Source: Bacteroidota bacterium
Lineage (GTDB): Bacteria > Bacteroidota > Bacteroidia > Chitinophagales > Chitinophagaceae
NCBI GenBank assembly: GCA_018267545.1
Contig: JAFDYG010000427.1
Span: 1-64,000 of the forward strand
Direction: 5' to 3'
DNA length: 64,000 nucleotides
Shown: piece after piece, positions 17,247-25,546 of the stretch
How positions within the stretch are numbered: the first letter of the stretch is position 1
How the letters are laid out: every line of letters starts with the position of its first letter
Notes under the pieces: model-generated
What the model saw: only the letters and a program-made list of their open reading frames with translations
Told to the model about the DNA's origin: nothing
The model's database searches: none
Program-made: the position numbers and the translations under genes

Positions 17247-18971
17247 TTAAGAGTTTACTTTTTTGATTATCGTGAAATAAAACGTGCTTCCTTTTTGCGG
17301 CGTAGACTCCACCCAGATCTTTCCTCCGTGCCGCTCTACTATCTTCTTACAGATCGCCAGACCAATCCCCGTCCCCGAATAGTCGGACTTGTTGTGCAAA
17401 CGCTGGAAGATGATGAAGATCTTGTCGAAGAACTGCGGGTCGATGCCGATGCCGTTGTCCTCAATCGAAAACTGGTAGTGCGTCTCGGCTTCGGTTGCGC
17501 TGATGCTGATCACCGGCGGCGCCTCGCTTTGATACTTCAGCGCGTTGCTGATGAGGTTCTGAAAGAGCTGCGTAACCTGCACCTTGTCGCCCCAGACGGT
17601 AGGCATCGGACCAATGTTGACCGTGGCCCGCGCGCTGATAATCTTTTCGCGAAAGACATCCCCGACCTCTTTCAGTACTTCGGACGTATCCACCCAGGTG
17701 AAGCTCTCCTTACCCGTACCCACCCTCGAATACTCGAGCAGGTCCATGATCAGCGCCTTCATCCGTTCCGCCCCATCCACTGCATAATGGATATACTGGT
17801 CCGCCTTTGCGTCCAGCTGTCCCCCATACTTCTTCTGTAGCAGCTGGAGGAAGCTGCTCACCATCCTCAGCGGCTCCTGCAGGTCGTGCGAGGCGATATA
17901 GGCGAAACGTTCGAGCTCCGCGTTGGAGCTGGCCAGCTCCCCGGCACGCCGCGCCAGGTCGAGGTTGAGCCTCCGCGTCTGCTCCTCGTGGATCTTTCGT
18001 TCGGTCACGTCGTGGGCCACGACCATCCGGGCGTTCTTGCCTTCGAAACGGATCGAGTGGGCGGTCACGTCGACGTCGATCATCTCTCCGCTCTTCTTGA
18101 GATGCCTCCACTGACCGTTCCGGTTGGTCTCGGGATGCCTCCTGATCTCCGCTACGTCCGCGTATAACCGCTCCCAATCCTCTTTCGGCCGGATATCGGC
18201 AATCGTCATCGCCATGAATTCCTCACGGCTATAGCCATAATTGGCAATGGCCGTGTCGTTCACCTCCAGGAAACGAAGCGTATCCTCGTCATAGATCCAC
18301 TTCGGCAACGGGCTTTTATTAAAAAGAGTCTTGTATTTTTCTTCGGATGACTGCAAATTGACTGATTGTAGTCTTACTTCTTCTTCCAGCACACGGTTAG
18401 ACTGGCGCAACCGTTCCCGGATCATCTTTCCACGGGATAGGTCGATCATATTTTTGCGGTAGGTCACATAGGCCAGGGCAATAACGGCCGCGGTAAGGGT
18501 CCACAGGACATACTGCAATTGTGATGCCCTATTCTGGTTCCGGGCCCGCCGGTCCTCGAGGAGCTGGCGTACGTCACGGGAGAAGCGGGTCAATAGCTGC
18601 TGCGCCTGGGGTCCCTGATTCGCGTTGACATAATAAGTGACGGAATCGATCCGCTTCTGTTCAAGGGGCTGGTCCGCGATGAGGGTCTTGAGGGTGGCTA
18701 CACGGGCTGGAAGGACGGCAACCGAGTCTGCGGCAAGTTTTAAAAAGGCGCTGTCGTGGGTCAGCTGAAAGTTCTTGATACTTAGTTCGTATTGGACCGA
18801 ATTATTTTGGACCTCCTGGATCTGGTACAATATCAGGTTGGTGCGCCTGATGATCGTCCCGTTCTCCTGGATTCGGCGGTATTGCCAGATGGAGAGGATT
18901 ACGATCGCAAGCACGATGGCTATCGTCACGGCGATACCTCTGGTCAGTCTTTTCTCGTTTGTTCCCTTCAT
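17247..18971 (-). CDS. Membrane sensor histidine kinase (CHASE3-like, PAS, HisKA, HATPase)
   Basis: 574 residues. TM1 (about 10-28) and TM2 (about 165-185) bracket a helical periplasmic domain of the CHASE3-like type. Then come a PAS (about 210-330), HisKA with the phospho-His in AYIASHDLQEPLRMV, and HATPase_c with NALKYQ, EDNGIGIDP and GTGIGLAICKKIVERHGG. It senses through the periplasmic helix bundle and/or PAS and phosphorylates a receiver, most likely the single-domain regulator 11 nt downstream. HDLQEPLR is the variant typical of phytochrome-like and Rcp1-paired kinases. It may belong to a longer minus-strand transcript beginning at the antiporter gene, 57 nt upstream. Confidence 0.92.
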   Translation of the reverse strand: MKGTNEKRLTRGIAVTIAIVLAIVILSIWQYRRIQENGTIIRRTNLILYQIQEVQNNSVQYELSIKNFQLTHDSAFLKLAADSVAVLPARVATLKTLIADQPLEQKRIDSVTYYVNANQGPQAQQLLTRFSRDVRQLLEDRRARNQNRASQLQYVLWTLTAAVIALAYVTYRKNMIDLSRGKMIRERLRQSNRVLEEEVRLQSVNLQSSEEKYKTLFNKSPLPKWIYDEDTLRFLEVNDTAIANYGYSREEFMAMTIADIRPKEDWERLYADVAEIRRHPETNRNGQWRHLKKSGEMIDVDVTAHSIRFEGKNARMVVAHDVTERKIHEEQTRRLNLDLARRAGELASSNAELERFAYIASHDLQEPLRMVSSFLQLLQKKYGGQLDAKADQYIHYAVDGAERMKALIMDLLEYSRVGTGKESFTWVDTSEVLKEVGDVFREKIISARATVNIGPMPTVWGDKVQVTQLFQNLISNALKYQSEAPPVISISATEAETHYQFSIEDNGIGIDPQFFDKIFIIFQRLHNKSDYSGTGIGLAICKKIVERHGGKIWVESTPQKGSTFYFTIIKKVNS

Positions 18972-19028
18972 GTAAGCGCGCTTAGGATGAGGTCGAAAGG
19001 GTCGTGCCGGGGGTCGAGAGGTAAGATA

Positions 19029-20216
19029 CTAAATATTTGTCAGCTTTAGACGTCGGGCGACCCATGGAAGCAAAGTTCCTTGCACTAAAACGGACGACAC
19101 GGAGATGAAAAAGACAAGATTGAAGATCAAATTCGATTCCGGCAGCCCGGCGATCATCGGATAGGTCGCAAAAACGATGGGAACAGCGCCACGCAGCCCG
19201 ACCCAGGAAAGGAAAAGCTTGCTGCGAATATCCGTCTTGAAGAAGAGCAGGGTCCCGAAAACGCCGATGGGGCGGGCCACAAAGATCAGGAACGCCGAGA
19301 TCAGGATCCCCCACCCCGTCACCGCCCAGACCCGCGAAGGGAAAACCAGCAGCCCCAGGGCAAGGAAGAGGATGATCTGCATCAACCAGGCGATACCGTC
19401 ATAAAACTGGATGAGGATGCGCTTGTGGACAAAGTCCGAAGACCCCAGGAGCACCGCACAGATATAGATGGACAGGAAGCCATTACCGCCCAGGAATTCA
19501 GTCGAGGAGTAGCTGAAGAAGGCTAACGCCATCAGCAATACGAAATAAAGACCCTTATTGGGAAGGTGAATGCGGTTGATCAGCCATAGGCTGCCCTTGC
19601 CCGTGGCATAGCCCATGAGGGTGCCGATGACGAAGCCCTTACAGCACATCAGCAGGAGCTCCGTCGCATTGAATGCCCCTTCCTTGACGACTGCGGTCAG
19701 GGAAATCGTAAGGAAATACGCCATCGGGTCGTTGCTGCCGCTTTCGAGCTCGAGGGTAGGCGCAAGATCGCCTTTGAGCTTGATACCCCGGCCTCTTAAA
19801 ATCGAAAATACGGCCGCGGCGTCGGTCGAGGAAACGATCGCGCCAAGCAGCAGCCCGACGGGCATCGTGAACCCCAGTAAAAAATGGACAAAAATCGCAA
19901 CGGATAACGCGGTTAGCACGACCCCCAGCGTCGAAAGGGCGAGGCCTTTTCGCAGGACCGGCGAGATGGTCCTGAAGTTGGTGCTGAGACCGCCGGAGAA
20001 AAGGATGAAGTTGAGGGCGGTGACGCCGATGATCTGGGCCTTTTCCGGGTCGTCGAACGCTATACCGCCGATTCCCTCGGAGCCGGCGAGGATGCCCGTG
20101 AGCAGGAAGAATAGTAGCGTGGGGACTCCCCAGCGGCTGGTCGTCTTGCCTCCTAAGATGCTAAGCAGGAGCAGAACGGAACCAACCAGTAGTATGTTCT
20201 CATTGTGTAGGTGCAT
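19029..20216 (-). CDS. CPA1-type cation/proton antiporter (NhaP2/CvrA-like, membrane domain only)
   Basis: 395 residues, almost all hydrophobic, with about 12-13 TM helices. The ion-binding core is visible in GAIVSSTDAAAVFSIL and ELESGSNDPMAYFL (the ND pair). SWVGLRGAVPIVFA is a further CPA1 hallmark. It exchanges K+ or Na+ for H+ across the inner membrane. Full-length NhaP2/CvrA proteins (about 560-580 residues) have cytosolic TrkA-C/CorC-like regulatory domains. This one ends right after the last TM helix, so it lacks them. It is 12 nt downstream of the glycosyltransferase gene and likely co-transcribed. Ion specificity cannot be told. Confidence 0.88.
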   Translation of the reverse strand: MHLHNENILLVGSVLLLLSILGGKTTSRWGVPTLLFFLLTGILAGSEGIGGIAFDDPEKAQIIGVTALNFILFSGGLSTNFRTISPVLRKGLALSTLGVVLTALSVAIFVHFLLGFTMPVGLLLGAIVSSTDAAAVFSILRGRGIKLKGDLAPTLELESGSNDPMAYFLTISLTAVVKEGAFNATELLLMCCKGFVIGTLMGYATGKGSLWLINRIHLPNKGLYFVLLMALAFFSYSSTEFLGGNGFLSIYICAVLLGSSDFVHKRILIQFYDGIAWLMQIILFLALGLLVFPSRVWAVTGWGILISAFLIFVARPIGVFGTLLFFKTDIRSKLFLSWVGLRGAVPIVFATYPMIAGLPESNLIFNLVFFISVSSVLVQGTLLPWVARRLKLTNI

Positions 20217-20228
20217 TTCGCACCGAAT

Positions 20229-21449
20229 TTACGCAATTTGCGCCTTATCCTGCTTCCTATCGCTCCGGTGTACGTGCCGAAGCCGGTATTTTTTGGCCGA
20301 CTTCATCGCCAGCGCAATGCTATCGATCACCTGTGTAAAAGAAAAAAGTTGAATCAACGCCCTTGCCGCATGCCCCATCTCCTCTAGACGCTGCCGGTCC
20401 CCGCACATCTCGCGGATAAACGCGACGCTCTTCTTGAGGTCATCCCGCTCGATAGTGATGCCTGTGATACCTTCCAGCACAAGATCGGCCGCACAGCCTA
20501 CCCGATCCGTAGCGATCACAGGCCGCTCGCAGGCCATCGCCTCGTTGATCCCCATGCCCCAGGTCTCGCTGACCGAAGGCATAATATATACGTCGCCCAT
20601 GCGATAGATGATCGGCATGGTCCGCTGATTCTGGAAATCCATAAAGGTGACGTTGGGCATGCCCTGACAGCGCTGCTCCACGTATCGTTTCAGCTTCCCG
20701 TCCCCTACGAGGATGAAGTGTACGGGCAGGTCCTGGCAGGCCCGGGCAAGCTCCGCCATGTAGAACGGATTCTTGACCGGCTGCATTTTTCCGGCGAAGA
20801 GAACGGTCAGGTGATTCGATGGGATCCCCAGCTCCGCCTTCCGCTGCTGGGCCCCCTGGGTGTAAAAAGTATTGGGTTGTGAAAACCGGTCTATATCGAT
20901 CGCCTGGGGGGAGAAAATCAGCTGTGAGGGCTTCATCCCATGGCGGATAAAATAAGCTTTATTGTTGCGCCCGACGTAGAGCGCATAGTCGATGTGACGA
21001 TAGACCCAGGTGAGAAAGAGGCGGCGCGCCCATTTTTTCGGTCCGGGCTTCTCGTGAAGCAGGACCGAATCCCCCCTGAAATACACCGGTATCTTGCCGT
21101 GGAAATGCCGCATACAACGGAGATGGCTATGGTAATTCCATCCGATGACGAGCACGCCCTCGGCGCCCCACTCCTCGATCTTGCTGATCAGGTCGGGGTT
21201 TACCAGGCCCTTGAAGTGGTGGAGCCCCGGCCATCGGGACGTATTGGTGACAAACTCATGGTCATAGCCTTCCAACAGCGGGATATCCCACTGGATGCTC
21301 TTACCAAAGCCGGAGTCGAAAACGATACCGTTCTTCGACTGTTCCCAGGTGTAAAACACCTTCACATGAATATCCCGCTCACCTAGCCTGACGAGCCAGG
21401 GAACATGATATTGGACAGGGTGAGTTGCGACGACTGCTAATTTTTTCAT
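20229..21449 (-). CDS. Glycosyltransferase family 4 protein
   Basis: 406 residues, GT-B fold. The N-terminal acceptor domain begins MKKLAVVATHPVQYHVPWLV. The C-terminal donor domain has VLFAGKMQPVKNPFYMAELA, HFILVGDGKLK and the nucleotide-sugar motif SETWGMGINEAMACERPVIA (E-x7-E type). It transfers a sugar from a nucleotide donor to an unidentified acceptor in surface glycan or glycolipid synthesis. It lies between a ChbG-type deacetylase (17 nt upstream) and an antiporter (12 nt downstream) on one strand. No TM segment or signal is seen, so it should be cytosolic or peripheral. Confidence 0.9.
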   Translation of the reverse strand: MKKLAVVATHPVQYHVPWLVRLGERDIHVKVFYTWEQSKNGIVFDSGFGKSIQWDIPLLEGYDHEFVTNTSRWPGLHHFKGLVNPDLISKIEEWGAEGVLVIGWNYHSHLRCMRHFHGKIPVYFRGDSVLLHEKPGPKKWARRLFLTWVYRHIDYALYVGRNNKAYFIRHGMKPSQLIFSPQAIDIDRFSQPNTFYTQGAQQRKAELGIPSNHLTVLFAGKMQPVKNPFYMAELARACQDLPVHFILVGDGKLKRYVEQRCQGMPNVTFMDFQNQRTMPIIYRMGDVYIMPSVSETWGMGINEAMACERPVIATDRVGCAADLVLEGITGITIERDDLKKSVAFIREMCGDRQRLEEMGHAARALIQLFSFTQVIDSIALAMKSAKKYRLRHVHRSDRKQDKAQIA

Positions 21450-21466
21450 GGGTCAACAGTTCAGGG

Positions 21467-22243
21467 TCATAAGTCATTAGGAGATACGCGTCGGATAAAG
21501 TCATGTTTAAAAATCGGCTCGAGCCTCTCCCGGAGGTCCTGCCGGTCCAGATCGATCAGCACGCCCTTCTCGTTGAAGAGAGGGTGTACCATGATCTCGG
21601 TGCGCTTGCCAATGCCACGTCCGGGAAAGGATCGGAAATCCTCGATATCGCCGAAATAATCGGTGTTCTTTAGACTCCTCTGCCGGCCCAGCTGCCATTG
21701 GTTGAATAAGGTTTTATAAATACTCTTCAGACTGCTTCCCTGACGACCGATGTTCCGGGTCAGCCTGATTCTTTTGATCTCGTACTCCCGCGCCAGCCGG
21801 CAAACGATCGGCGCCATCGCCCATTCCGTGTGTACGTGGTGGTGAGAGTCGATATGCGTAAGCCGTATGCCGGCGTTTATCGCCTTCTCCGTCTGCGCCT
21901 TCAGCTCTTCGTACAGGGCTTGCTCTAAGGCCTTGGATACCCGAAACAAGGGTTGCGCGCGTTTGTACACGAACCGACCCGTACCGGGATCGCAGAACTC
22001 CGAAAAAGAATGAAGCGTGGTGGTAAGCGGGAAACCTTCTGTAAGGTTGAGGTGAAGCCCTATTCGTCCTTCGAGCTCAGGATAAAGACGAACCATGGCC
22101 AGTGCATCCTCAAACCCAGGCATGTTGACCATGAGCGAGGTGCTGGTTATAAGGTCCGATTGAAGACTGCTGACGATAGCACGATTTACATCATTGCTAT
22201 AGCCAAAGTCATCGGCATTGACAAGGATTGTCGACAAGGTCAT
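21467..22243 (-). CDS. ChbG/HpnK (YdjC) family carbohydrate deacetylase
   Basis: 258 residues. The metal site motifs are clear: LVNADDFGYSNDVN near the N-terminus and HIDSHHHVHTEW in the middle, with GLHLNLTEG between. YdjC/ChbG enzymes remove acetyl groups from N-acetylated sugars such as chitooligosaccharides or hopanoid-linked GlcNAc (HpnK). The adjacent GT4 gene, 17 nt away, hints that it modifies a GlcNAc-containing intermediate made by that transferase, as in HpnK or glycolipid pathways; this is inference. No signal peptide, so cytosolic. The 176 nt upstream (22244-22419) is an AT-rich spacer holding its promoter and no gene. Confidence 0.9.
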   Translation of the reverse strand: MTLSTILVNADDFGYSNDVNRAIVSSLQSDLITSTSLMVNMPGFEDALAMVRLYPELEGRIGLHLNLTEGFPLTTTLHSFSEFCDPGTGRFVYKRAQPLFRVSKALEQALYEELKAQTEKAINAGIRLTHIDSHHHVHTEWAMAPIVCRLAREYEIKRIRLTRNIGRQGSSLKSIYKTLFNQWQLGRQRSLKNTDYFGDIEDFRSFPGRGIGKRTEIMVHPLFNEKGVLIDLDRQDLRERLEPIFKHDFIRRVSPNDL

Positions 22244-22419
22244 TTTCCACTAATTCAGAGTCAATAAATTCCTATGCGATCAGGGGGAATAAGACAATTC
22301 CCTTTGTAAATTAACGTCTTGAATTGGGAATAAGTATGATTTGTGGATATTTTTTTAAGGGAATACCCCTAGACTTTTGCAAAATCCGGGTTTCTCTTAG
22401 TTTTTTCTGCAAAAAATTC

Positions 22420-23562
22420 TCAATGAGTCATAATAAGGCAGACCGGAGAAGGCACACTAATTTTTTCCTTTGTGGGTATTAAGCGGCCCGTCTGCGCGTC
22501 GATTTTAAAAACGATTATCGTATTACTATCCTGGTTAGCAACCAGCAAATATCCCCCCGTCGGGTCGATCATAAAGTTCCTTGGCTCCTTCCCAAACACC
22601 GGTTGGTAACCGATAGTCTTTAGGGTGCCGCGGCTTTGATCGATCTCGAACATCGCCAGGTTTGCCTCCGCTCGATTCGAAGCATATAGAAATCGTCCGT
22701 CGGGAGTTACGTGGATGTCGGCGCTCCGGAACGGCCCTTTGGCCGTATCCGCATGGGCGGCGATACGCTGGAGCAGCTTTAATTTCCCGGTGCCTGGGTA
22801 CAGCTGGAAGACGTCTACACTTCCCCCCAGCTCCTCTATCAGGTAGGCGTACTTGCCGCTGGGGTGAAAAGTCAAATGGCGGGGGCCCGTCCCCGGGAGG
22901 GTGGCAATGGCTTCGCCGGCGCCGGCCATCGGCTGTTGCTCGGCCGAATTGAAGGGGTGGATATTGATCGAATCCTCGCCGAGGTCCTGGACATACAAGG
23001 TCCGGCCCTCGGGAGAAAACAAGACCGAATGCACATGGGCATGGTCCTGGTTGGGCGAGTGCACGCTATGCCCCGTATGCTGAATTTGACGCACGGCCGG
23101 TAGCAATGCCCCGCTCGCAGCGGTAGGATACACGCTCAGGCTGCCGCCGGTATAGTTCGCCACAGCCACCCACCGCCCCGCTTGGTGGACCGACACATAG
23201 GCCGGATTGGCGCTGCCGCTCGGGACCTTATTGATGAATTTCAGGCTCTGGCTCGCCCGGTCCAGCGCATACGCGCTCACACTACCCTCCTGCTGGGTGC
23301 GGCTCTCAGTGCAGGCATAGACGTACCGGCCGTCGGCGCTAATGGTCAGAAACGATGGGTTTACGGCGGGGGTAATACTTTTCAGGGTGGCGTGGCCATT
23401 CGCCCATTCGAACACATAGATGCCCTTGCTGCCGGTGCTGTCCGCGGGCGGCGTGGCGTTGTTCGACCCCCTATTGGTATAGGTGCCGACCAATAAATAA
23501 TAGGACTGGCCCTGGGCCGTTATTAAAGAGAAAACCGTTAAAATGCAGGCTAATAAACGCAT
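22420..23562 (-). CDS. Lactonase-family (6-phosphogluconolactonase-like) beta-propeller, secreted
   Basis: 380 residues from the ATG at 23562 (MRLLACILTVFSLITAQGQ, signal peptide). The mature protein starts YYLLVGTYTNRGS and shows propeller blades typical of PF10282: GIYVFEWANGHATLKSI, NPSFLTISADGRYVYA, DHAHVHSVLFSPEGRTLYV, TGPRHLTFHPSGKYAYLIEE, HVTPDGRFLYASNR and GKEPRNFMIDPTGGYLLVAN. The family includes a cytosolic 6-phosphogluconolactonase and muconate cycloisomerase-like proteins. Secreted Bacteroidota members are often annotated as lactonases without proof. The start matters: it lies 4 nt from the start of the divergent lipoprotein gene. A longer frame to 23673 would remove the signal peptide from the N-terminus. 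Confidence 0.88.
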   Translation of the reverse strand: MRLLACILTVFSLITAQGQSYYLLVGTYTNRGSNNATPPADSTGSKGIYVFEWANGHATLKSITPAVNPSFLTISADGRYVYACTESRTQQEGSVSAYALDRASQSLKFINKVPSGSANPAYVSVHQAGRWVAVANYTGGSLSVYPTAASGALLPAVRQIQHTGHSVHSPNQDHAHVHSVLFSPEGRTLYVQDLGEDSINIHPFNSAEQQPMAGAGEAIATLPGTGPRHLTFHPSGKYAYLIEELGGSVDVFQLYPGTGKLKLLQRIAAHADTAKGPFRSADIHVTPDGRFLYASNRAEANLAMFEIDQSRGTLKTIGYQPVFGKEPRNFMIDPTGGYLLVANQDSNTIIVFKIDAQTGRLIPTKEKISVPSPVCLIMTH

Positions 23563-23566
23563 CGTT

Positions 23567-24097
23567 ATGTCGAATTGGCCCCTAAAGATAGCTATTCCGC
23601 TGGTGCTATTCTGCGCCTGCGAGTCTCCCTCGGACAAGATTCTAAAGGAATTTAAAAGAGTCAACGCATCCATCGAGAAGTCGACTCAGACGGTCCTGGA
23701 ACAAAATGACTTCACCCTCGCATTCGCCGACATCACAAAAAAGACGATCGACAGCCCCAATAAGCATCCCGGGTGGAACCTCAAAGCAGGTAAACTATTC
23801 GGCGACATAGAAATGGCGAAGATCATGATCGACAGCCTCAAGACCTCCTATAACGAGGAGATAAACGAGAAGCTCCGGATGATGGAGACCTATGTGGTCG
23901 AAGATATTTATGCCGCAATTCCGCCCGATGCCGATAAGAAAAAGGAGCAGGTGATCGGGTTTTTGATCACGCCGGTGAAAAGCTCGACGCTCCCTGGCTT
24001 TTGGAAACGGCAGGACAGCACGATGCTCGATAGCTTCGATAAGAGTTCCAGAGAAGCCGCTACACTCGTATTCAAAGAAATGAGCGCTAAGTTTTAA
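23567..24097 (+). CDS. Uncharacterised lipoprotein
   Basis: 176 residues from the ATG at 23567 (MSNWPLKIAIPLVLFCAC), giving a short lipoprotein signal with Cys at 18. A start at 23543 is also possible but overlaps the divergent lactonase gene. The mature part is charged, mostly alpha-helical and begins SPSDKILKEFKRVNASIEKS. DKKKEQVIGFLITPVK is the only hydrophobic strand. I do not recognise a family. Helical stretches with MIDSLKTSYNEEINEK loosely recall the N-terminal part of GldM-like proteins, but that is not enough for a call. The 3' end overlaps the convergent fic gene by 11 nt. Confidence 0.75.
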   Translation: MSNWPLKIAIPLVLFCACESPSDKILKEFKRVNASIEKSTQTVLEQNDFTLAFADITKKTIDSPNKHPGWNLKAGKLFGDIEMAKIMIDSLKTSYNEEINEKLRMMETYVVEDIYAAIPPDADKKKEQVIGFLITPVKSSTLPGFWKRQDSTMLDSFDKSSREAATLVFKEMSAKF

Positions 24098-25481
24098 TTT
24101 TCTTTGCGTTTGTTTCAATAATATTCAAAATCGCATTCCCCAGCTTTTGAATCAAATCATTCATTTCCTGATCTGACAGGGGCTTATGAAGCAGCCTGGT
24201 ATATATTGGGGCTTTTAGATCAAATTCACTGTCGTCGTAGAACTCGTATACAAGAATAACCTCATAGCTGTATTTATTAAAGTTAATCTCCCACCCACAT
24301 TTACAATTAAAACCTTTTAGACCACCCTTTTTGAATACGCCATAATCGGTTTGAAATATCACTTTTGCTTCTGAAATGAAATAAAGTTGCTTATTTCTCT
24401 CGATCACATCATATAGAGAGTTTGTTATAAGCTCATCAGGATCATCATCAAAATAGAACCTCGTACCATCGAAATTGATCAAATGTCTGGTACCGCTAAA
24501 AAAGCGATTGAATTTTTGAGATAGATGGATGCTCTTCACTATAAATTTCTCTAACCAATCATTATAAATATCATTGAAGACGTGTCCATCTAATTCTATT
24601 TTTACATCATCATCAGTTTCTATTAATTTCAATTGATTCTCCAACAACTTCAGCCGCTTATCCAAATCAGACGGCTCCTCGATTTCCTTACCCTCAATTG
24701 CATTTAACACAATTTCCTGCGAACGCACAACCATCCTCGCCATAAAATCATAAAGCAAATCAGGGTTGCCGCCATAAGCCTGGATATCCGCCAAATACCG
24801 ATAATACTCCTCCCTCTCGTCCGTCTTCACATAAATCGGTGGGTACCCATAAGAAATCAAAATAAGATTACAAAAAATCCTACTGGTACGCCCATTGCCA
24901 TCATAGAAAGGATGGATGCTTACATAATCAAGATGGAACTTCAACGCAAGCTCAACCGGGTGTAAAGCATTCTTATCTCCCCGCTGAATCTTATCCCTTT
25001 CCCCATTTACCCAATTGACCAGCTTATGCATTTCCTCTTTGACGTCGGCAGGCGCTACAAAATCAAACTTCTCCCCCCGATAATTATATAAATGATTGGC
25101 TTCCGTCTTCCATTGCCCAATCTTTTTGCTTTTGGCCGCGTCTTCTTCATACATAATCGCGGTATGAATATCCTTGATTCTCTTCTCCGATATGTTCAAT
25201 TCCCCTTTTCCAATCCTGATAATATCAGTGATCACCTCATCGTGCTTGCTCATTTCCATGATATCCTGGAGCGGCTTGCCTTCTACTGTAATATTCCCTA
25301 CCATCACCGTCCTCGTTTCATCCTGGGTAAGAGTATTCCCTTCCATGCTGTTGGAATAGTAATTCCATTCCAGCCGGAATTTATAATTGATCTTTTTCAA
25401 TACTTCGGCCGGTATTTTACCATGCTTCGAAATACTTTCCTGCAACTGATCGATCTGTAATAGTCTATCCTTAAACGCCAT
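24087..25481 (-). CDS. Fic-family AMPylase-type protein with N-terminal inhibitory motif
   Basis: 464 residues. The Fic core motif is complete, HPFYDGNGRTSR with catalytic His190, preceded by the PVELALKFHLDYV helix. An inhibitory (S/T)xxxE(G/N) motif is visible at S43-N-S-M-E47-G48, so this is a class II Fic protein with its regulatory helix in the N-terminal part. Such enzymes transfer AMP (or another NMP) from NTP to a target hydroxyl. The first 80 residues match the Fic N-terminal module. The C-terminal ~200 residues (about 265-464) are unrecognised and may bind the target. The gene is clearly AT-richer than its neighbours, which suggests transfer. It ends in an 11-nt overlap with the lipoprotein gene. 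Confidence 0.93.
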   Translation of the reverse strand: MAFKDRLLQIDQLQESISKHGKIPAEVLKKINYKFRLEWNYYSNSMEGNTLTQDETRTVMVGNITVEGKPLQDIMEMSKHDEVITDIIRIGKGELNISEKRIKDIHTAIMYEEDAAKSKKIGQWKTEANHLYNYRGEKFDFVAPADVKEEMHKLVNWVNGERDKIQRGDKNALHPVELALKFHLDYVSIHPFYDGNGRTSRIFCNLILISYGYPPIYVKTDEREEYYRYLADIQAYGGNPDLLYDFMARMVVRSQEIVLNAIEGKEIEEPSDLDKRLKLLENQLKLIETDDDVKIELDGHVFNDIYNDWLEKFIVKSIHLSQKFNRFFSGTRHLINFDGTRFYFDDDPDELITNSLYDVIERNKQLYFISEAKVIFQTDYGVFKKGGLKGFNCKCGWEINFNKYSYEVILVYEFYDDSEFDLKAPIYTRLLHKPLSDQEMNDLIQKLGNAILNIIETNAKKIKT

Positions 25482-25511
25482 GGGAAAGATGAATTGGTCC
25501 TAAAATTAAAT

Positions 25512-25539
25512 AAAAAAGCGGGACCATAGTCCCGCTTTT
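25512..25539 (-). terminator. Intrinsic terminator between metalloprotease and fic
   Basis: Perfect 11-bp inverted repeat AAAAGCGGGAC (25514-25524) and GTCCCGCTTTT (25529-25539), loop CATA. On the minus strand it is followed by TT-TATTTAATTTTA and lies 8 nt past the metalloprotease stop. It separates that gene from fic. Confidence 0.88.
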
Positions 25540-25546
25540 ATTAATA

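Noticed and set aside
22244-22419. Gene or RNA in the AT-rich spacer before the ChbG-type gene
   Set aside because: No frame of useful length, no tRNA-like or riboswitch-like fold seen.
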